Both the position numbers and the translations under genes were made by a program. Positions 16,605 to 25,743 of a DNA stretch of 64,000 nt are shown piece after piece. How positions within the stretch are numbered: position 1 is the stretch's first letter; each line of letters starts with the position of its first letter. The notes beneath the pieces are model-generated. The model saw only the letters and a list, made by a program, of their open reading frames with translations. It ran no database searches and was not told the DNA's origin. This DNA is from Terriglobus roseus (lineage in GTDB: Bacteria; Acidobacteriota; Terriglobia; Terriglobales; Acidobacteriaceae), in NCBI RefSeq assembly GCF_900105625.1, contig NZ_FNSD01000001.1:496001-560000 (forward strand). The letters are read 5' to 3'.

Positions 16605-19129
16605 GTGACCTGAGCAGATCGCAGCCAATTGATGCGAAGGACTACGTAGGCCTCACGACGCGGGAGGCAGCGGATCGCCTCAAACAGTTTGGAGGGAATG
16701 AAGCGTCGACGAAGCATCGGAAGGCGCCCTGGCTCGATCAACTACTGCTTCTCTTCAATCCCCTTTCCATCGTGTTGCTCGTTGCGGCCGCCATCTCCCT
16801 CTCCATTGGCGAACATTTCGATGCCATCCTGATCACGGCCATCGTTCTGATCGGCGGCGCCATCGACTTTGCGCAGACCTACCATGCACGCATCACCATC
16901 GAGCGTCTGCGGGCGACCGTCGCCGCAATGGCGACGGTTCAACGCGACGGCTCATGGCGGGACATCCCGCGGTCTGCGATCGTCCCCGGTGATCTGGTAC
17001 GCCTATCAGCCGGTGACCTGGTCCCGGCAGATGCGCGGCTCATTGAATCGCGCGACCTGGCTGTACTGCAAGCCATGCTCACGGGCGAATCCACATCGGT
17101 AGAGAAGGTAGCGACCGCCCAGGCCGCTTCCCAATCGGCGGACGCGACCAACATGATCTTCCTTGGAACGTCCGTAATCAGCGGCACCGGGACGGCAATC
17201 GTGACGGCAACCGGTCGCAATACCGCGTTTGGCGACATCGTCGCCCACCTTGCGTCCAGACCTCCCGAGACTGCCTTCGATCTGGGCATCAAGCGCTTCA
17301 GCTACATGATTGCCCGCATCGTCTTCGTCATGGTGCTGCTGGTCCTGGCGGCCAACCTTGCGATGCATCGTCCGCCGATGGAGTCATTGCTCTTCGCCGT
17401 TGCATTGGCCGTCGGTCTTACCCCGGAATTCCTCCCGATGATCACCTCCGTCACGCTGTCGCGGGGAGCGGTTGCAATGGCCCGCAAGCATGTCGTTGTG
17501 AAGCATCTTCCCGCGATTCAGAATCTGGGAAGCATCGACATCCTCTGTTCCGACAAGACCGGCACGTTAACCGCCGGCACCATGTCGCTGGTCACAAGTG
17601 CAGGGCCGGATGGCGTCGTGTCGACCACTGCGCTTGATCTCGCGGTCATCAACAGCAGCGTCCAGGCGGGCATTCGCAGCCCTCTGGATGCGGCCATTCT
17701 TGCTGCAGGTACTCAGACCGGACAAGCTACGAAGGTCGACGAACTTCCATTCGACTTCCAGCGCCGCCGACTGTCTGTGATCGTCGACCGTGCGGGCGAG
17801 CGCACACTCATCTGCAAAGGTGCTCCCGAAGGTATCTTCCCGCTGGTCACATCCCTGCTGGTCAACGGAGAGACGCAGCCGTCAACCAGCGAAGCCATCG
17901 TTCGCGCGCAGAACTACTGCATCGCCCAAAGCAGTCTCGGCTATCGTGTCCTTGCGGTTGCCGTAAGATTGCTGCCAATGCAGTCGCGCTACACGCTGGC
18001 GGACGAGTGCGCCCTGACGCTCTGCGGTTTCCTGTCCTTCGCCGATACGATCCTGCCCGACGCGGCCGAGACGATCGCTCGTCTGTTGCAGGACGGAGTC
18101 AGCATCAAGATCCTCTCCGGCGACAACGAACTTGTTGCGGCACACATCTGCGCAGAGGCTGGACTCAACGTCACCGAGATCGTACTGGGCAGCGACCTGG
18201 AATTAATGAGTGAGACGGCCCTCACGCAGGTCGCGGAACGGGCGAACGTCTTTGCCCGTGTCTCACCTCCACAAAAGCTTCGCATCCTGACAGCGCTGCG
18301 CAGGCGCGGCCATACGGTGGGCTTCATGGGCGATGGCATCAACGATGCTCCCGCACTCCACGCCGCCGACGTCGGCATCGCTGCGCCGCACGCGGTCGAC
18401 GTCGCGCAGGATGCAGCCGATGTCGTCCTGATGCAGCCGGGCCTTTCGGTACTGCATCAGGGCATTCTGGAAGGCCGGCGCGCCTTCGGCAACGTCATGA
18501 AATACCTGCTGATGGGGACCAGTTCGAACTTCGGTAACGTGCTCAGCATGGCCGCCGCCGCCGTTGCACTGCCATTTCTCCCGATGCTTCCGGCACAGGT
18601 GCTGCTGAATAACTTCCTGTATGACCTTTCGCAGTTGACCATCCCAACGGACCGCGTGGATGCGGAGTATTTCGCACAACCGCAGAAATGGGACATCGCG
18701 ATCATTCGTCACTTCATGATCCTGGTCGGTCCCATCAGTTCCGTCTTCGACTTTCTGACCTTCTATGTCCTTCTACATTTCTTCCGGGCTGGTGAAACCG
18801 AGTTTCACACGGGGTGGTTCGTGGAATCCCTTGCGACACAGACGCTCGTGTTGTTGGTGATACGCACCGTCAGGTCGCCCTTTCAAAGCCAGCCAAGCTG
18901 GGGTCTCCTGGCATCCGTGGTGCTCATCGTGGCGACCGGCATCTGGCTGCCCTACTCACGCTTCGCGGCGAGACTCGCGTTCAGCCGTCTGCCTTTGAGT
19001 TACTTCGTGTTTCTGTCCTTGGCAACGCTCTGCTACCTGGCGCTTGTCGAAGTAGCAAAGCGCTACATCATGGCACGTGCCAGGCAGCGAGTCTTCCAAT
19101 CGCGCACGAAGGAGGTCGTGCAGGCCTGA
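16601..19129 (+). CDS. mgtA: MgtA-type magnesium-translocating P-type ATPase
   Basis: 842 residues, GTG start overlapping the previous stop by 4 bases. The N-terminal cation ATPase domain is followed by membrane segments, actuator loop LTGEST, and the phosphorylation site LCSDKTGTLT preceded by VVVKHLPAIQNLGSIDI, which is typical of MgtA rather than Ca2+ pumps. The hinge reads MGDGINDAPALHAADVGIA. The C-terminal membrane part keeps MgtA-specific blocks (LLNNFLYDLSQLTIP, FMILVGPISSVFDFLTFYV, RLPLSYFVFL). It imports Mg2+ at the inner membrane using ATP. Placement in a stress operon recalls CtpF of the DosR regulon. Confidence 0.9.
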   Translation: MSDLSRSQPIDAKDYVGLTTREAADRLKQFGGNEASTKHRKAPWLDQLLLLFNPLSIVLLVAAAISLSIGEHFDAILITAIVLIGGAIDFAQTYHARITIERLRATVAAMATVQRDGSWRDIPRSAIVPGDLVRLSAGDLVPADARLIESRDLAVLQAMLTGESTSVEKVATAQAASQSADATNMIFLGTSVISGTGTAIVTATGRNTAFGDIVAHLASRPPETAFDLGIKRFSYMIARIVFVMVLLVLAANLAMHRPPMESLLFAVALAVGLTPEFLPMITSVTLSRGAVAMARKHVVVKHLPAIQNLGSIDILCSDKTGTLTAGTMSLVTSAGPDGVVSTTALDLAVINSSVQAGIRSPLDAAILAAGTQTGQATKVDELPFDFQRRRLSVIVDRAGERTLICKGAPEGIFPLVTSLLVNGETQPSTSEAIVRAQNYCIAQSSLGYRVLAVAVRLLPMQSRYTLADECALTLCGFLSFADTILPDAAETIARLLQDGVSIKILSGDNELVAAHICAEAGLNVTEIVLGSDLELMSETALTQVAERANVFARVSPPQKLRILTALRRRGHTVGFMGDGINDAPALHAADVGIAAPHAVDVAQDAADVVLMQPGLSVLHQGILEGRRAFGNVMKYLLMGTSSNFGNVLSMAAAAVALPFLPMLPAQVLLNNFLYDLSQLTIPTDRVDAEYFAQPQKWDIAIIRHFMILVGPISSVFDFLTFYVLLHFFRAGETEFHTGWFVESLATQTLVLLVIRTVRSPFQSQPSWGLLASVVLIVATGIWLPYSRFAARLAFSRLPLSYFVFLSLATLCYLALVEVAKRYIMARARQRVFQSRTKEVVQA

Positions 19130-19155
19130 TCGCTCTTCCGTCGTGGGACAGCTTG

Positions 19156-19794
19156 CTATCGAGGCGCCTTTGAAGGCGCTACCAGACCGATCCCGTGTCC
19201 GCGGTCCCGCTCAAAGGAGACCTTCGAGAAAAGCATGCGCAGGGACGTTGCAGATTGCGCAAGACCGAACAGCAGCAGGTAGAGATAGATTGCGGTCGCC
19301 AGTTCTGCGGGAGAGAACCTCGATCCTGCATGGATTCGAATCGCGGTGTAGGTCACGCCAAAGCACGTGGCCACAAAGGCGCCTGCGAAGTCCCAGAGGG
19401 CCCATCGCTGCGCCCTGTTGTGGTTGAGAAGGACAAACTCACCCACAGCGGTGCTGAAGGCCTGCACAACGGCCATGGGCAGGAACCACTCCACGGCGGC
19501 ATGATCGAAGAGCAGCGTGAGAAAGAGAGCACCGATCACGATACCCAGTGCGCCCTGGATCTGCATCACCCGCCTCGGCCACCGATGCGGATACGCAAGG
19601 CTGCTTGCCAGTAGAAGGACACTGTCGACGATGCCGTAGACGGCCAATGCGGCGACAGCCACGGCGATGCCGACGGAAACCAGGAGCAAACTCTTGTCCA
19701 TGTCCACCGTGACCATCACAAGGCAACCGGTAAGAAATGCAAGGCCGCCGCGCACCAGGGTCATCATCCAGAAACGTCGAAATTTATCCCGCAT
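19156..19794 (-). CDS. DUF308/HdeD-like membrane protein
   Basis: 212 residues with about six hydrophobic segments, starting MRDKFRRFWMMTLVRGGLAF, a typical HdeD-like opening where Arg-Gly precedes the first helix. HdeD is linked to acid resistance in E. coli; the biochemical role is unknown. It converges on mgtA. The CRP-type site at 19863-19878 is 69 bases from its ATG but better placed for the divergent USP 4. Confidence 0.8.
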   Translation of the reverse strand: MRDKFRRFWMMTLVRGGLAFLTGCLVMVTVDMDKSLLLVSVGIAVAVAALAVYGIVDSVLLLASSLAYPHRWPRRVMQIQGALGIVIGALFLTLLFDHAAVEWFLPMAVVQAFSTAVGEFVLLNHNRAQRWALWDFAGAFVATCFGVTYTAIRIHAGSRFSPAELATAIYLYLLLFGLAQSATSLRMLFSKVSFERDRGHGIGLVAPSKAPR

Positions 19795-19862
19795 CGCTAA
19801 CCCTCACGGATTCAGCATCGGGCACGGACACTTGTGCGGCAGTGACACCGAGCATTCGACGC

Positions 19863-19906
19863 GGTGACGCACATCACAGCTTTCATCTGCCCGTTCGCTC
19901 TAGGTT
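19863..19906 (+). promoter_or_regulatory. CRP/FNR-type operator and promoter for USP 4
   Basis: GGTGA-CGCACA-TCACA at 19863-19878, one mismatch. TAGGTT at 19901-19906 starts 30.5 bases from the centre, one base beyond the ideal class II spacing. GTG start at 19924. Confidence 0.62.
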
Positions 19907-19923
19907 GATGCCGGAGGTGTTTC

Positions 19924-20886
19924 GTGGGCTCCGTTTCGAAACTACCGGCAGTGCGCTCCTCTGAACCTTCCGTCGCGGTCGACCTCGCGGCTCCTGCGCT
20001 CCAGTTGAAACGCGTGACGGTGTGCACAGACTTTTCCGAAGTATCGGCACCAGCCGTCGACGAGGCCTATCGCCTCTGCCTTCGCCACCACGCCGCGCTA
20101 AGCATTCTCTTTGTCCTTGAGCATGACGATCTCTCCGAATGGCCCGATGCAGAGAAAGAACTGGCACTGCTGGGTCTCCAGCGTCGCCACGAGCTGGACC
20201 TTATGGCTGCGCGACTGGCGACACCGTCCGTTGTGGTACGACCCATCTTTCTGGACGGGAACGCGTCCACCGTTCTTCTGCAGGCAATCCAGGGCGAAAG
20301 CCCTGATCTGGTCGTCGTCGGAACGCATGGCCGGCGCGGGATCGACAGACTCCTGCTCGGGTCCACCGCTGAGGCCATCGTCCGAAGCGCGGAGTGTCCG
20401 GTGATGACAGTTGGGCCGGGTGCGCTGCGGGCCCATGATCATGCTGCTGGGCCCATCGTATGCGCCACGGACTTCCACGACGGTGCGGAGGAATCCGTCG
20501 CCTATGCCGCGTTCCTCTCCGAGCAGCACCAGGTACCGCTGCACTGTATTCATGTGCTGCCGATGTCCTCCATTGCCACCAAGAATCACATCGTCGCGAC
20601 GATCATGGAAACAGCGCTTGTCGACCTGCAGATGTCGTCCGGGAAGAATGCATTTCAGCCTTCAAGTCGGGCGGTCTTCGGTCGAGAGGTCAGTCGTGCC
20701 GTAGTGGAATACGCACGCGAGGTCCACGCGTCGGCCATTGTCCTCAGCGTTACCCGGCGAACCAGTCTGTCCTCGCATCTGCCCCTGCGCAGGACCTCAC
20801 GCATGCTCATCCTTGCGAACTGCCCCGTGTTCACGCTCTCTCACGAGAAGCACGTCTCGCCTCTGCTTCGCTCAACCGTGATGTAG
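19924..20886 (+). CDS. universal stress protein, tandem UspA domains (USP 4)
   Basis: 320 residues, GTG start with GGAGG 7 bases upstream. The first domain keeps the complete nucleotide loop (GTHGRRGIDRLLLGS); the second does not (SVTRRTSLSSHLPLRR to NCPVFTLS). It has an extra N-terminal ~25 residues compared with USP 3. It marks the right end of the stress island and converges on the outer-membrane protein gene. Confidence 0.92.
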   Translation: MGSVSKLPAVRSSEPSVAVDLAAPALQLKRVTVCTDFSEVSAPAVDEAYRLCLRHHAALSILFVLEHDDLSEWPDAEKELALLGLQRRHELDLMAARLATPSVVVRPIFLDGNASTVLLQAIQGESPDLVVVGTHGRRGIDRLLLGSTAEAIVRSAECPVMTVGPGALRAHDHAAGPIVCATDFHDGAEESVAYAAFLSEQHQVPLHCIHVLPMSSIATKNHIVATIMETALVDLQMSSGKNAFQPSSRAVFGREVSRAVVEYAREVHASAIVLSVTRRTSLSSHLPLRRTSRMLILANCPVFTLSHEKHVSPLLRSTVM

Positions 20887-20933
20887 GTCAGTCCTACACC
20901 ATGGCATGCCGCAAGAGCCCGCTTGCAAAACGC

Positions 20934-22628
20934 CTACTGTGCCGGAGTCACTGTGATGCGAGGCCTGGTTGCACGTCGTGGTGACGAGCGGTGCTGCGCA
21001 GACGTGTGCCGTGTTGGGGCGTTTCGCGGGGAGCTGGCGGTGCGAATGCCACCGGGGGATCCGTAGGCTTCTCCGTGGCGGACCACTGCCTTCTCATTCA
21101 CCACGCGGCCTTCCTGATTGAAGGTGGAGCCGATGGGCAGGAAGACGCTGATCACCTGGGCCTGGCCCGCACTTTCCGCTCGCACCTGGATGCGAGAGGG
21201 GTCAATGCCCTTCTCCTGCGATAGGTATTGCTTCACGTTGACGGCCCGCTCCGCGGCCAGGGCGATGCCTTCCCTGCGCGTGTGATCGCCCACCAGTACC
21301 AGCGTGGCATCCTGCTGGTGCTGCATTGCCAGCGAGATGTCATCGAGGCAAGCCTTCGCCTCATTGTTCACACGAGCCGGACGGCGGCGATCTCTTGTGA
21401 ACGAGACAGAGCACATGTCGCTCTGGAGCGGCAGGGCCGGCAGCGAGGTCTGTGCCGCGGTTCGTGTCACCGAGACCGTCACGTTGGTCGTCGCCGTTGC
21501 CATGTGTTGCAGATCATCGCGCGCCGAGCAGGTGACCGCAATGTCGCCTGCGGTGGTCGCGGAGAGTGTTGCCACGTTCCCCGTCTGGCTGATGGTTCCT
21601 GCGGTCGAGACAAACGTGTAAGTGAGGGGCCGGTTCCGCACTGTGCTACCCGTTGCCGTGATGGTCGTACGACCGCCGACGTACAGGGTCGCGGGTAAGG
21701 CAGAGCATGTGATGGTGGGCGGATCGTAAGGCCGGATCGTGAAGTTCGCATTGCACGAAGCACTCTCGCGCCCGTGCCTGTCCTGAACGGCTGTGCCCAT
21801 CACGCGATAGTCGCCAACGGGCAGACCGGCCGTGTCGATCGCGATGACGTCTCCGCCCTTGCCCAGAATGCGACCACCGGAGGTCGTCCAGGTGAACTGG
21901 ATGGGCTTCAGCTCATTGAACCCGAGCAGTTGAGACGCAACGTTCACCGGGTCGCCAGGATATACCTCGACATGCGCGGCAGAGCAGCTCATCTGTCGCA
22001 CCATGTCTGCATGCTGCGCTCCGCCCAGCCGCAGGACCAGGCCCGCGCTGCCGGCGATCGTATTGATCTTCGCCAGACCACCGAGGGCGCCGTTTCGCTG
22101 CAAAGGACCAAAGTCGTTGTAGTTGTACTGGTAGTCAGCCTGGAGCAGTCGCACACCGAACCACTCGTGCCGCAGAGACGGAATCCAATCGAGGCCGACG
22201 CCGGCAGTGCCGGTCCACCCCCATTTCTTCACATTCAGCGCAGGTCCGCCGAAGTAACTGGGACCGGCAAGCGCGTGCGCAAACGGTACAAATTTGTGTA
22301 CATTCCCCTGCAATTGCAGGCCGAAGCCTGTCGTGTACTGCGTGCTACGCACCGGATCAACATGCGCACCGGCTTCCGCCTGGATGCCAAGCCACGGCTT
22401 CAGGAAGTAGGTGACGCTGCCTTCCGCGCCGTAGGGCAAAGGCTTGTAAGGAACATAGTTAATGTCCGCTGACATGGGATGCCAGTAGGAGTAGCCTGCA
22501 AAGACTTCGACCCTCGGGCGATTCAGTTCGCCATCGCGGCTACGGAGAGCCTGTCCAAACGCAGCCTGTGCAGAAGTGGCAAGGCAGACGAATCCCAGCA
22601 TCAACTGCTTTTTGTCTTTCATGCCCAT
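20934..22628 (-). CDS. outer-membrane beta-barrel protein with Ig-like and OmpA-like domains
   Basis: 564 residues from ATG 22628 (ATG 22622 also possible). After a signal peptide (LMLGFVCLATSAQAAFGQA) comes a barrel-like N-terminal ~200 residues (VEVFAGYSYWHPMSADINYV), then Ig-like repeats with paired Cys (about 215-380), and an OmpA-type domain (DHTRREGIALAAERAVNVK) that would hold peptidoglycan. The C-terminus is an Arg/His/Ser/Pro-rich tail. It probably links the outer membrane to the wall. It starts on its own promoter, with no -10/-35 pair I can identify with confidence. Confidence 0.82.
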   Translation of the reverse strand: MGMKDKKQLMLGFVCLATSAQAAFGQALRSRDGELNRPRVEVFAGYSYWHPMSADINYVPYKPLPYGAEGSVTYFLKPWLGIQAEAGAHVDPVRSTQYTTGFGLQLQGNVHKFVPFAHALAGPSYFGGPALNVKKWGWTGTAGVGLDWIPSLRHEWFGVRLLQADYQYNYNDFGPLQRNGALGGLAKINTIAGSAGLVLRLGGAQHADMVRQMSCSAAHVEVYPGDPVNVASQLLGFNELKPIQFTWTTSGGRILGKGGDVIAIDTAGLPVGDYRVMGTAVQDRHGRESASCNANFTIRPYDPPTITCSALPATLYVGGRTTITATGSTVRNRPLTYTFVSTAGTISQTGNVATLSATTAGDIAVTCSARDDLQHMATATTNVTVSVTRTAAQTSLPALPLQSDMCSVSFTRDRRRPARVNNEAKACLDDISLAMQHQQDATLVLVGDHTRREGIALAAERAVNVKQYLSQEKGIDPSRIQVRAESAGQAQVISVFLPIGSTFNQEGRVVNEKAVVRHGEAYGSPGGIRTASSPRNAPTRHTSAQHRSSPRRATRPRITVTPAQ

Positions 22629-22737
22629 GTGTGGACACAGTCTATAGGTAGTCCACCGGACATAAGGTGCCACTTCAGGGGCATACTCTCCGTGCCGCAA
22701 CCGCGGCATTCCGAGATGATTTCGACGTGAAACGTAC

Positions 22738-22765
22738 AAAGGCCGCCCACGACTGGGCGGCCTTT
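22738..22765 (-). terminator. intrinsic-type hairpin downstream of TonB-domain gene
   Basis: Perfect 12-bp stem, AAAGGCCGCCCA / TGGGCGGCCTTT, 4-base loop CGAC. It lies 57 bases after the stop of the minus-strand TonB-domain gene and ends in TTT. Confidence 0.7.
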
Positions 22766-22821
22766 CGAAAGCTGACCCACCGACGTAAGGGTCTGCTTTG
22801 TGATGCGGAGTAATGCAGTGC

Positions 22822-23235
22822 TTAGTTGTTGATCGCGACGTGCAGCGTGACCGGAACGTCAACGGCGGTGCCGTTCAGCGTACCTGGGGTGTAGCGGACC
22901 TTGCTGACCGCATCCAGAACACGCTCGTTGGTCGCGCTATCCAGCGACTTCACAACGTGTACGTTCTGGGGGACGCCGGCCTTGTCGACCGTGTACTCCA
23001 CAACAACCTCACCAGAGACGGCGGGCGATGCAGCAATCTTCAGAGCGTTCAGACGGACGGGTGCAATCAGGCCGGTGTAGATGTGCGGTGCAGCGGCCTT
23101 CACAGCGCTTGCCTGGAAGGCGAACGCGGGAGCATCGACGGATGCTACGAGATGCGACACATTCGAGTGCAGAGCCTGTGCAGGCATCATGACGGGGGCG
23201 ATGAGCAGAGCGGCGGCGGCGAGGATCGAGCGCAT
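22822..23235 (-). CDS. secreted TonB C-terminal-domain protein
   Basis: 137 residues from ATG 23235 with AAGGAG 8 bases upstream. A cleavable signal peptide (MRSILAAAALLIAPVMMPAQA) is followed by a short linker and a TonB C-terminal fold (GEVVVEYTVDKAGVPQNVHV to VDVPVTLHVAIN, about residues 75-136). Classical TonB has an N-terminal membrane anchor and a long Pro-rich spacer, both absent here, so it cannot itself transmit proton-motive force. Such periplasmic proteins are common in acidobacteria but their role is unclear. It has its own sigma-70-like promoter and terminator. Confidence 0.82.
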   Translation of the reverse strand: MRSILAAAALLIAPVMMPAQALHSNVSHLVASVDAPAFAFQASAVKAAAPHIYTGLIAPVRLNALKIAASPAVSGEVVVEYTVDKAGVPQNVHVVKSLDSATNERVLDAVSKVRYTPGTLNGTAVDVPVTLHVAINN

Positions 23236-23302
23236 GGGTTGAACTCCTTGATTGGGTCGTCGGTTAGACATGTTTGAGGCGTCCCTCGGTGTGTTCAACA
23301 CC

Positions 23303-23332
23303 AAAATATCGCCTTTACCTAATCGTTGTCAA
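23303..23332 (-). promoter_or_regulatory. sigma-70-like promoter for secreted TonB-domain gene
   Basis: Minus strand: TTGACA at 23332-23327, spacer 18, TATTTT at 23308-23303, inside an AT-rich stretch. Predicted leader about 60 bases to ATG 23235. Confidence 0.6.
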
Positions 23333-23470
23333 CAAATCCTTGAAATTATTTTCAACAGAGCTACTGAATCGTCTCATTAGCATGCCACTTTTGCACTTAA
23401 CTTGCTTATTATCAATTGGATAAATCCATTTTTTCTTGGTCGCTTTTCTGCCCATCCCTAGGCAATAAAC

Positions 23471-23498
23471 AATGGGCCGGCACAAGTGCCGGCCCATT
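23471..23498 (-). terminator. intrinsic-type hairpin downstream of CocE/NonD gene
   Basis: 13-bp perfect stem AATGGGCCGGCAC / GTGCCGGCCCATT with a 2-base apparent loop (inner pairs likely open). It lies 22 bases past the minus-strand stop at 23521 and is followed by TGTTTATTG. Confidence 0.65.
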
Positions 23499-23520
23499 CA
23501 CTGCCCTCATCTTCGAGTCG

Positions 23521-25572
23521 TTACGGAGTTATCGCAGCAGGCACGACCGGCAGGCTGATGAAGCTTGCACGAGCGCCGTCGTGGTAGATCCGCTGCGTCG
23601 CCTTTTCGTAGTCGGCAGGCTTCGCGTTAAAGATGTTTGGCACAAACTTCTGCGGATTGCGGTCATAGAGTGGGAACAACGAGCTCTGGACCTGGACCAT
23701 GATCTTGTGACCGGGCTGGAAGACATGGTTCACATTCGGCATGTCCCACTTGTACGTCAGCGCTTCGTTTGACTTCAGTGCTTCAGGCTTCTCGAAGCTG
23801 GTGCGATAGCGCCCGCGGAAGATGTCCATGGATATTGGTAGCTCATAGCCTCCCATCGGCTCGGAGTGTCCATCCGGGAAGACGTCGATGAGCTTCACAA
23901 CCCAGTCGCTGTCGGTGCCCGACGTTGCTGCAACCAGATTGACCTTTGGGACACCGCTCACACGCAGCGGCTCCTTCAGCACGTCGGTCGTGTACGTGAT
24001 GACGTCCGGGCGGCCGTCCACGAAGCGCTGATCCGTGACCAGCCACGTCCGCCAGTTCTCGCCTGTGTAGGGACGAGGAGAGAACGGCACAGGCTTGGCG
24101 GGATCAGAGACGAATTCATCGAATTTCTCACCACCGCTCTTCGGTGCATCGAAACCGAGCTTTCCACCGGCTTCCAAGTAGAGCGGCTTTGACTTGTCTG
24201 TGCAGCCTGCCTCGCAGGAAAGCGGCCACTTCTCCAGGCGATCCCAATGATCTTCGCCCGTGTTGTAGATGAGCACAGGCGGCGTCTTGGCGACGGGCGC
24301 GCCTTCCCGCAGATACTGATTGAAGAAGGGCAACTGTACGTTCTGGAGATAATCCGCGGTCGTGTCTGTGTCCCAGACCAGCGGCCCAAGCTGGTGCCCT
24401 TCCCGGTTCACCTGGCTGTGAAACCACGGCCCCATCACCAGGAAGTTCATGTTGTTGTTCTTGTCCCTTGGCTCCCAGGCGGCGTAGCTGTGATTCGCGC
24501 CGTACATGTCTTCCTGATCCCAGAGGCCCTGCAGCCACATGGTGGGCACGGTCAGGTCGGTCTTTGCAATCAATTTATCCAGTGCCTGCGACTGCCAGTA
24601 GGCGTCGTACGCTGGGTGCGCCTCCACCATCTTCCAGAAGGGCAACTGCTCTTCGCCCATCGCTCGGGCCATATCGCCTGCGGAGCCCTTACTCAGGAAG
24701 TTGGTGTACTCGTCGTGCCCCTCACGGGAGACTCGCACACCGGCGCCGCGAGCCGTAGTCTGCGAGATGAAGTAGTCGAGGTTGGGCTGGCGGAAGGCGC
24801 CGTACTGGAACCAGTCGTCGCCCATCCAGCCATCGACCATCGGGCTCTCCGGCACCGCTGCCTTCAGCGCGGGATGCGGATGCAGCAGTGCCATGACGAC
24901 CGTAAAGCCTTCATAGGAGGAACCGGTCATGCCAACGCGCCCGTTGGACTCCGGCGTATTCTTCACCAGCCAATCGATCGTGTCGTAGGCGTCGGTCGTG
25001 TCGTCCGCACCCGTGGGATTCCAAGGGCCGACGGGTGGCGGCGTCATCAGGTAGACACCTTCGGAACCATACTTGCCGCGCACGTCCTGGTAGACACGGA
25101 TGTAGCCGTCGCGTACGTACACCTCGTCGCTGAGGTTCAACTCATCAATCATGTGCGGCGCGTCGGGCTTTACCGTACCGCGACCCGCAGGGACCGGTGC
25201 AGCAGCGCTCCGCCCGCTGGATGCAGCGAGGAGAGCCGCCTTCGGATCGCGTGCCGCGTGGGCGCGTGCCGCAGCGTTGTAGCAAGTGCGTGTCAGGAGG
25301 ATCGGCGCGTTTTTAATGCCCTTCGGAATCACAATCACCGTGTACAGCTTGGTCCCATCCCGCATGGGAATCATGACGACGCGCTTCTCGTAGTCGCGTT
25401 CGACCTTTGGCGCATCGACGGCTGCAGCAGCCTTTGGCGGCGTAAAGGTTTGCGGAATCATGTTGCTGTCCATGGGACGCGGAGGCGCTGCACCCTTCTC
25501 CTGCGCGTATAGGGGAGCAGCAACAGCGGCGACGGCCAGGACGGCCACAGCCCAGCGGGAATGACTGATCAT
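23521..25572 (-). CDS. secreted CocE/NonD family X-Pro dipeptidyl-peptidase-like hydrolase
   Basis: 683 residues from ATG 25572 (AAGGAAG upstream). A signal peptide ends near PLYAQ. The S15-type alpha/beta hydrolase domain carries the nucleophile Ser in GSSYEGF, an Asp candidate in GLWDQEDMYG and the His in GPWFHSQ. The C-terminal jelly-roll domain (from about 470) ends VMVQVQSSLFPLYDRNP-like, typical of acylase/esterase members. Relatives cleave ester, amide or acyl-lactam bonds; the substrate here is unknown. It stands alone with its own terminator. Confidence 0.92.
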   Translation of the reverse strand: MISHSRWAVAVLAVAAVAAPLYAQEKGAAPPRPMDSNMIPQTFTPPKAAAAVDAPKVERDYEKRVVMIPMRDGTKLYTVIVIPKGIKNAPILLTRTCYNAAARAHAARDPKAALLAASSGRSAAAPVPAGRGTVKPDAPHMIDELNLSDEVYVRDGYIRVYQDVRGKYGSEGVYLMTPPPVGPWNPTGADDTTDAYDTIDWLVKNTPESNGRVGMTGSSYEGFTVVMALLHPHPALKAAVPESPMVDGWMGDDWFQYGAFRQPNLDYFISQTTARGAGVRVSREGHDEYTNFLSKGSAGDMARAMGEEQLPFWKMVEAHPAYDAYWQSQALDKLIAKTDLTVPTMWLQGLWDQEDMYGANHSYAAWEPRDKNNNMNFLVMGPWFHSQVNREGHQLGPLVWDTDTTADYLQNVQLPFFNQYLREGAPVAKTPPVLIYNTGEDHWDRLEKWPLSCEAGCTDKSKPLYLEAGGKLGFDAPKSGGEKFDEFVSDPAKPVPFSPRPYTGENWRTWLVTDQRFVDGRPDVITYTTDVLKEPLRVSGVPKVNLVAATSGTDSDWVVKLIDVFPDGHSEPMGGYELPISMDIFRGRYRTSFEKPEALKSNEALTYKWDMPNVNHVFQPGHKIMVQVQSSLFPLYDRNPQKFVPNIFNAKPADYEKATQRIYHDGARASFISLPVVPAAITP

Positions 25573-25743
25573 GAATCTTCCTTCGGCCCGGAATGCAAGG
25601 GCACACAAAAAATGAGTGCCCTCAGCATAACGCGCTGCAACTCACCCGACGGAAAGGCGGGACAGCATAGGGACATCGACCTGGATTTGATCAAGTCCCT
25701 GCGCCCCTAATTCATTCCTGTCGCTACTCTTTAATCCCTCCAA

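Noticed and set aside
16601-19129. Calcium or heavy-metal P-type ATPase
   Set aside because: No CPC motif or N-terminal metal-binding domain, and the C-terminal membrane blocks match MgtA.
24247-25512. 421-codon open frame antisense to the CocE/NonD gene
   Set aside because: It is a high-GC shadow frame: the product is His/Arg/Val-rich without domain features, and the opposite strand encodes a clear S15-type hydrolase with signal peptide and catalytic residues.
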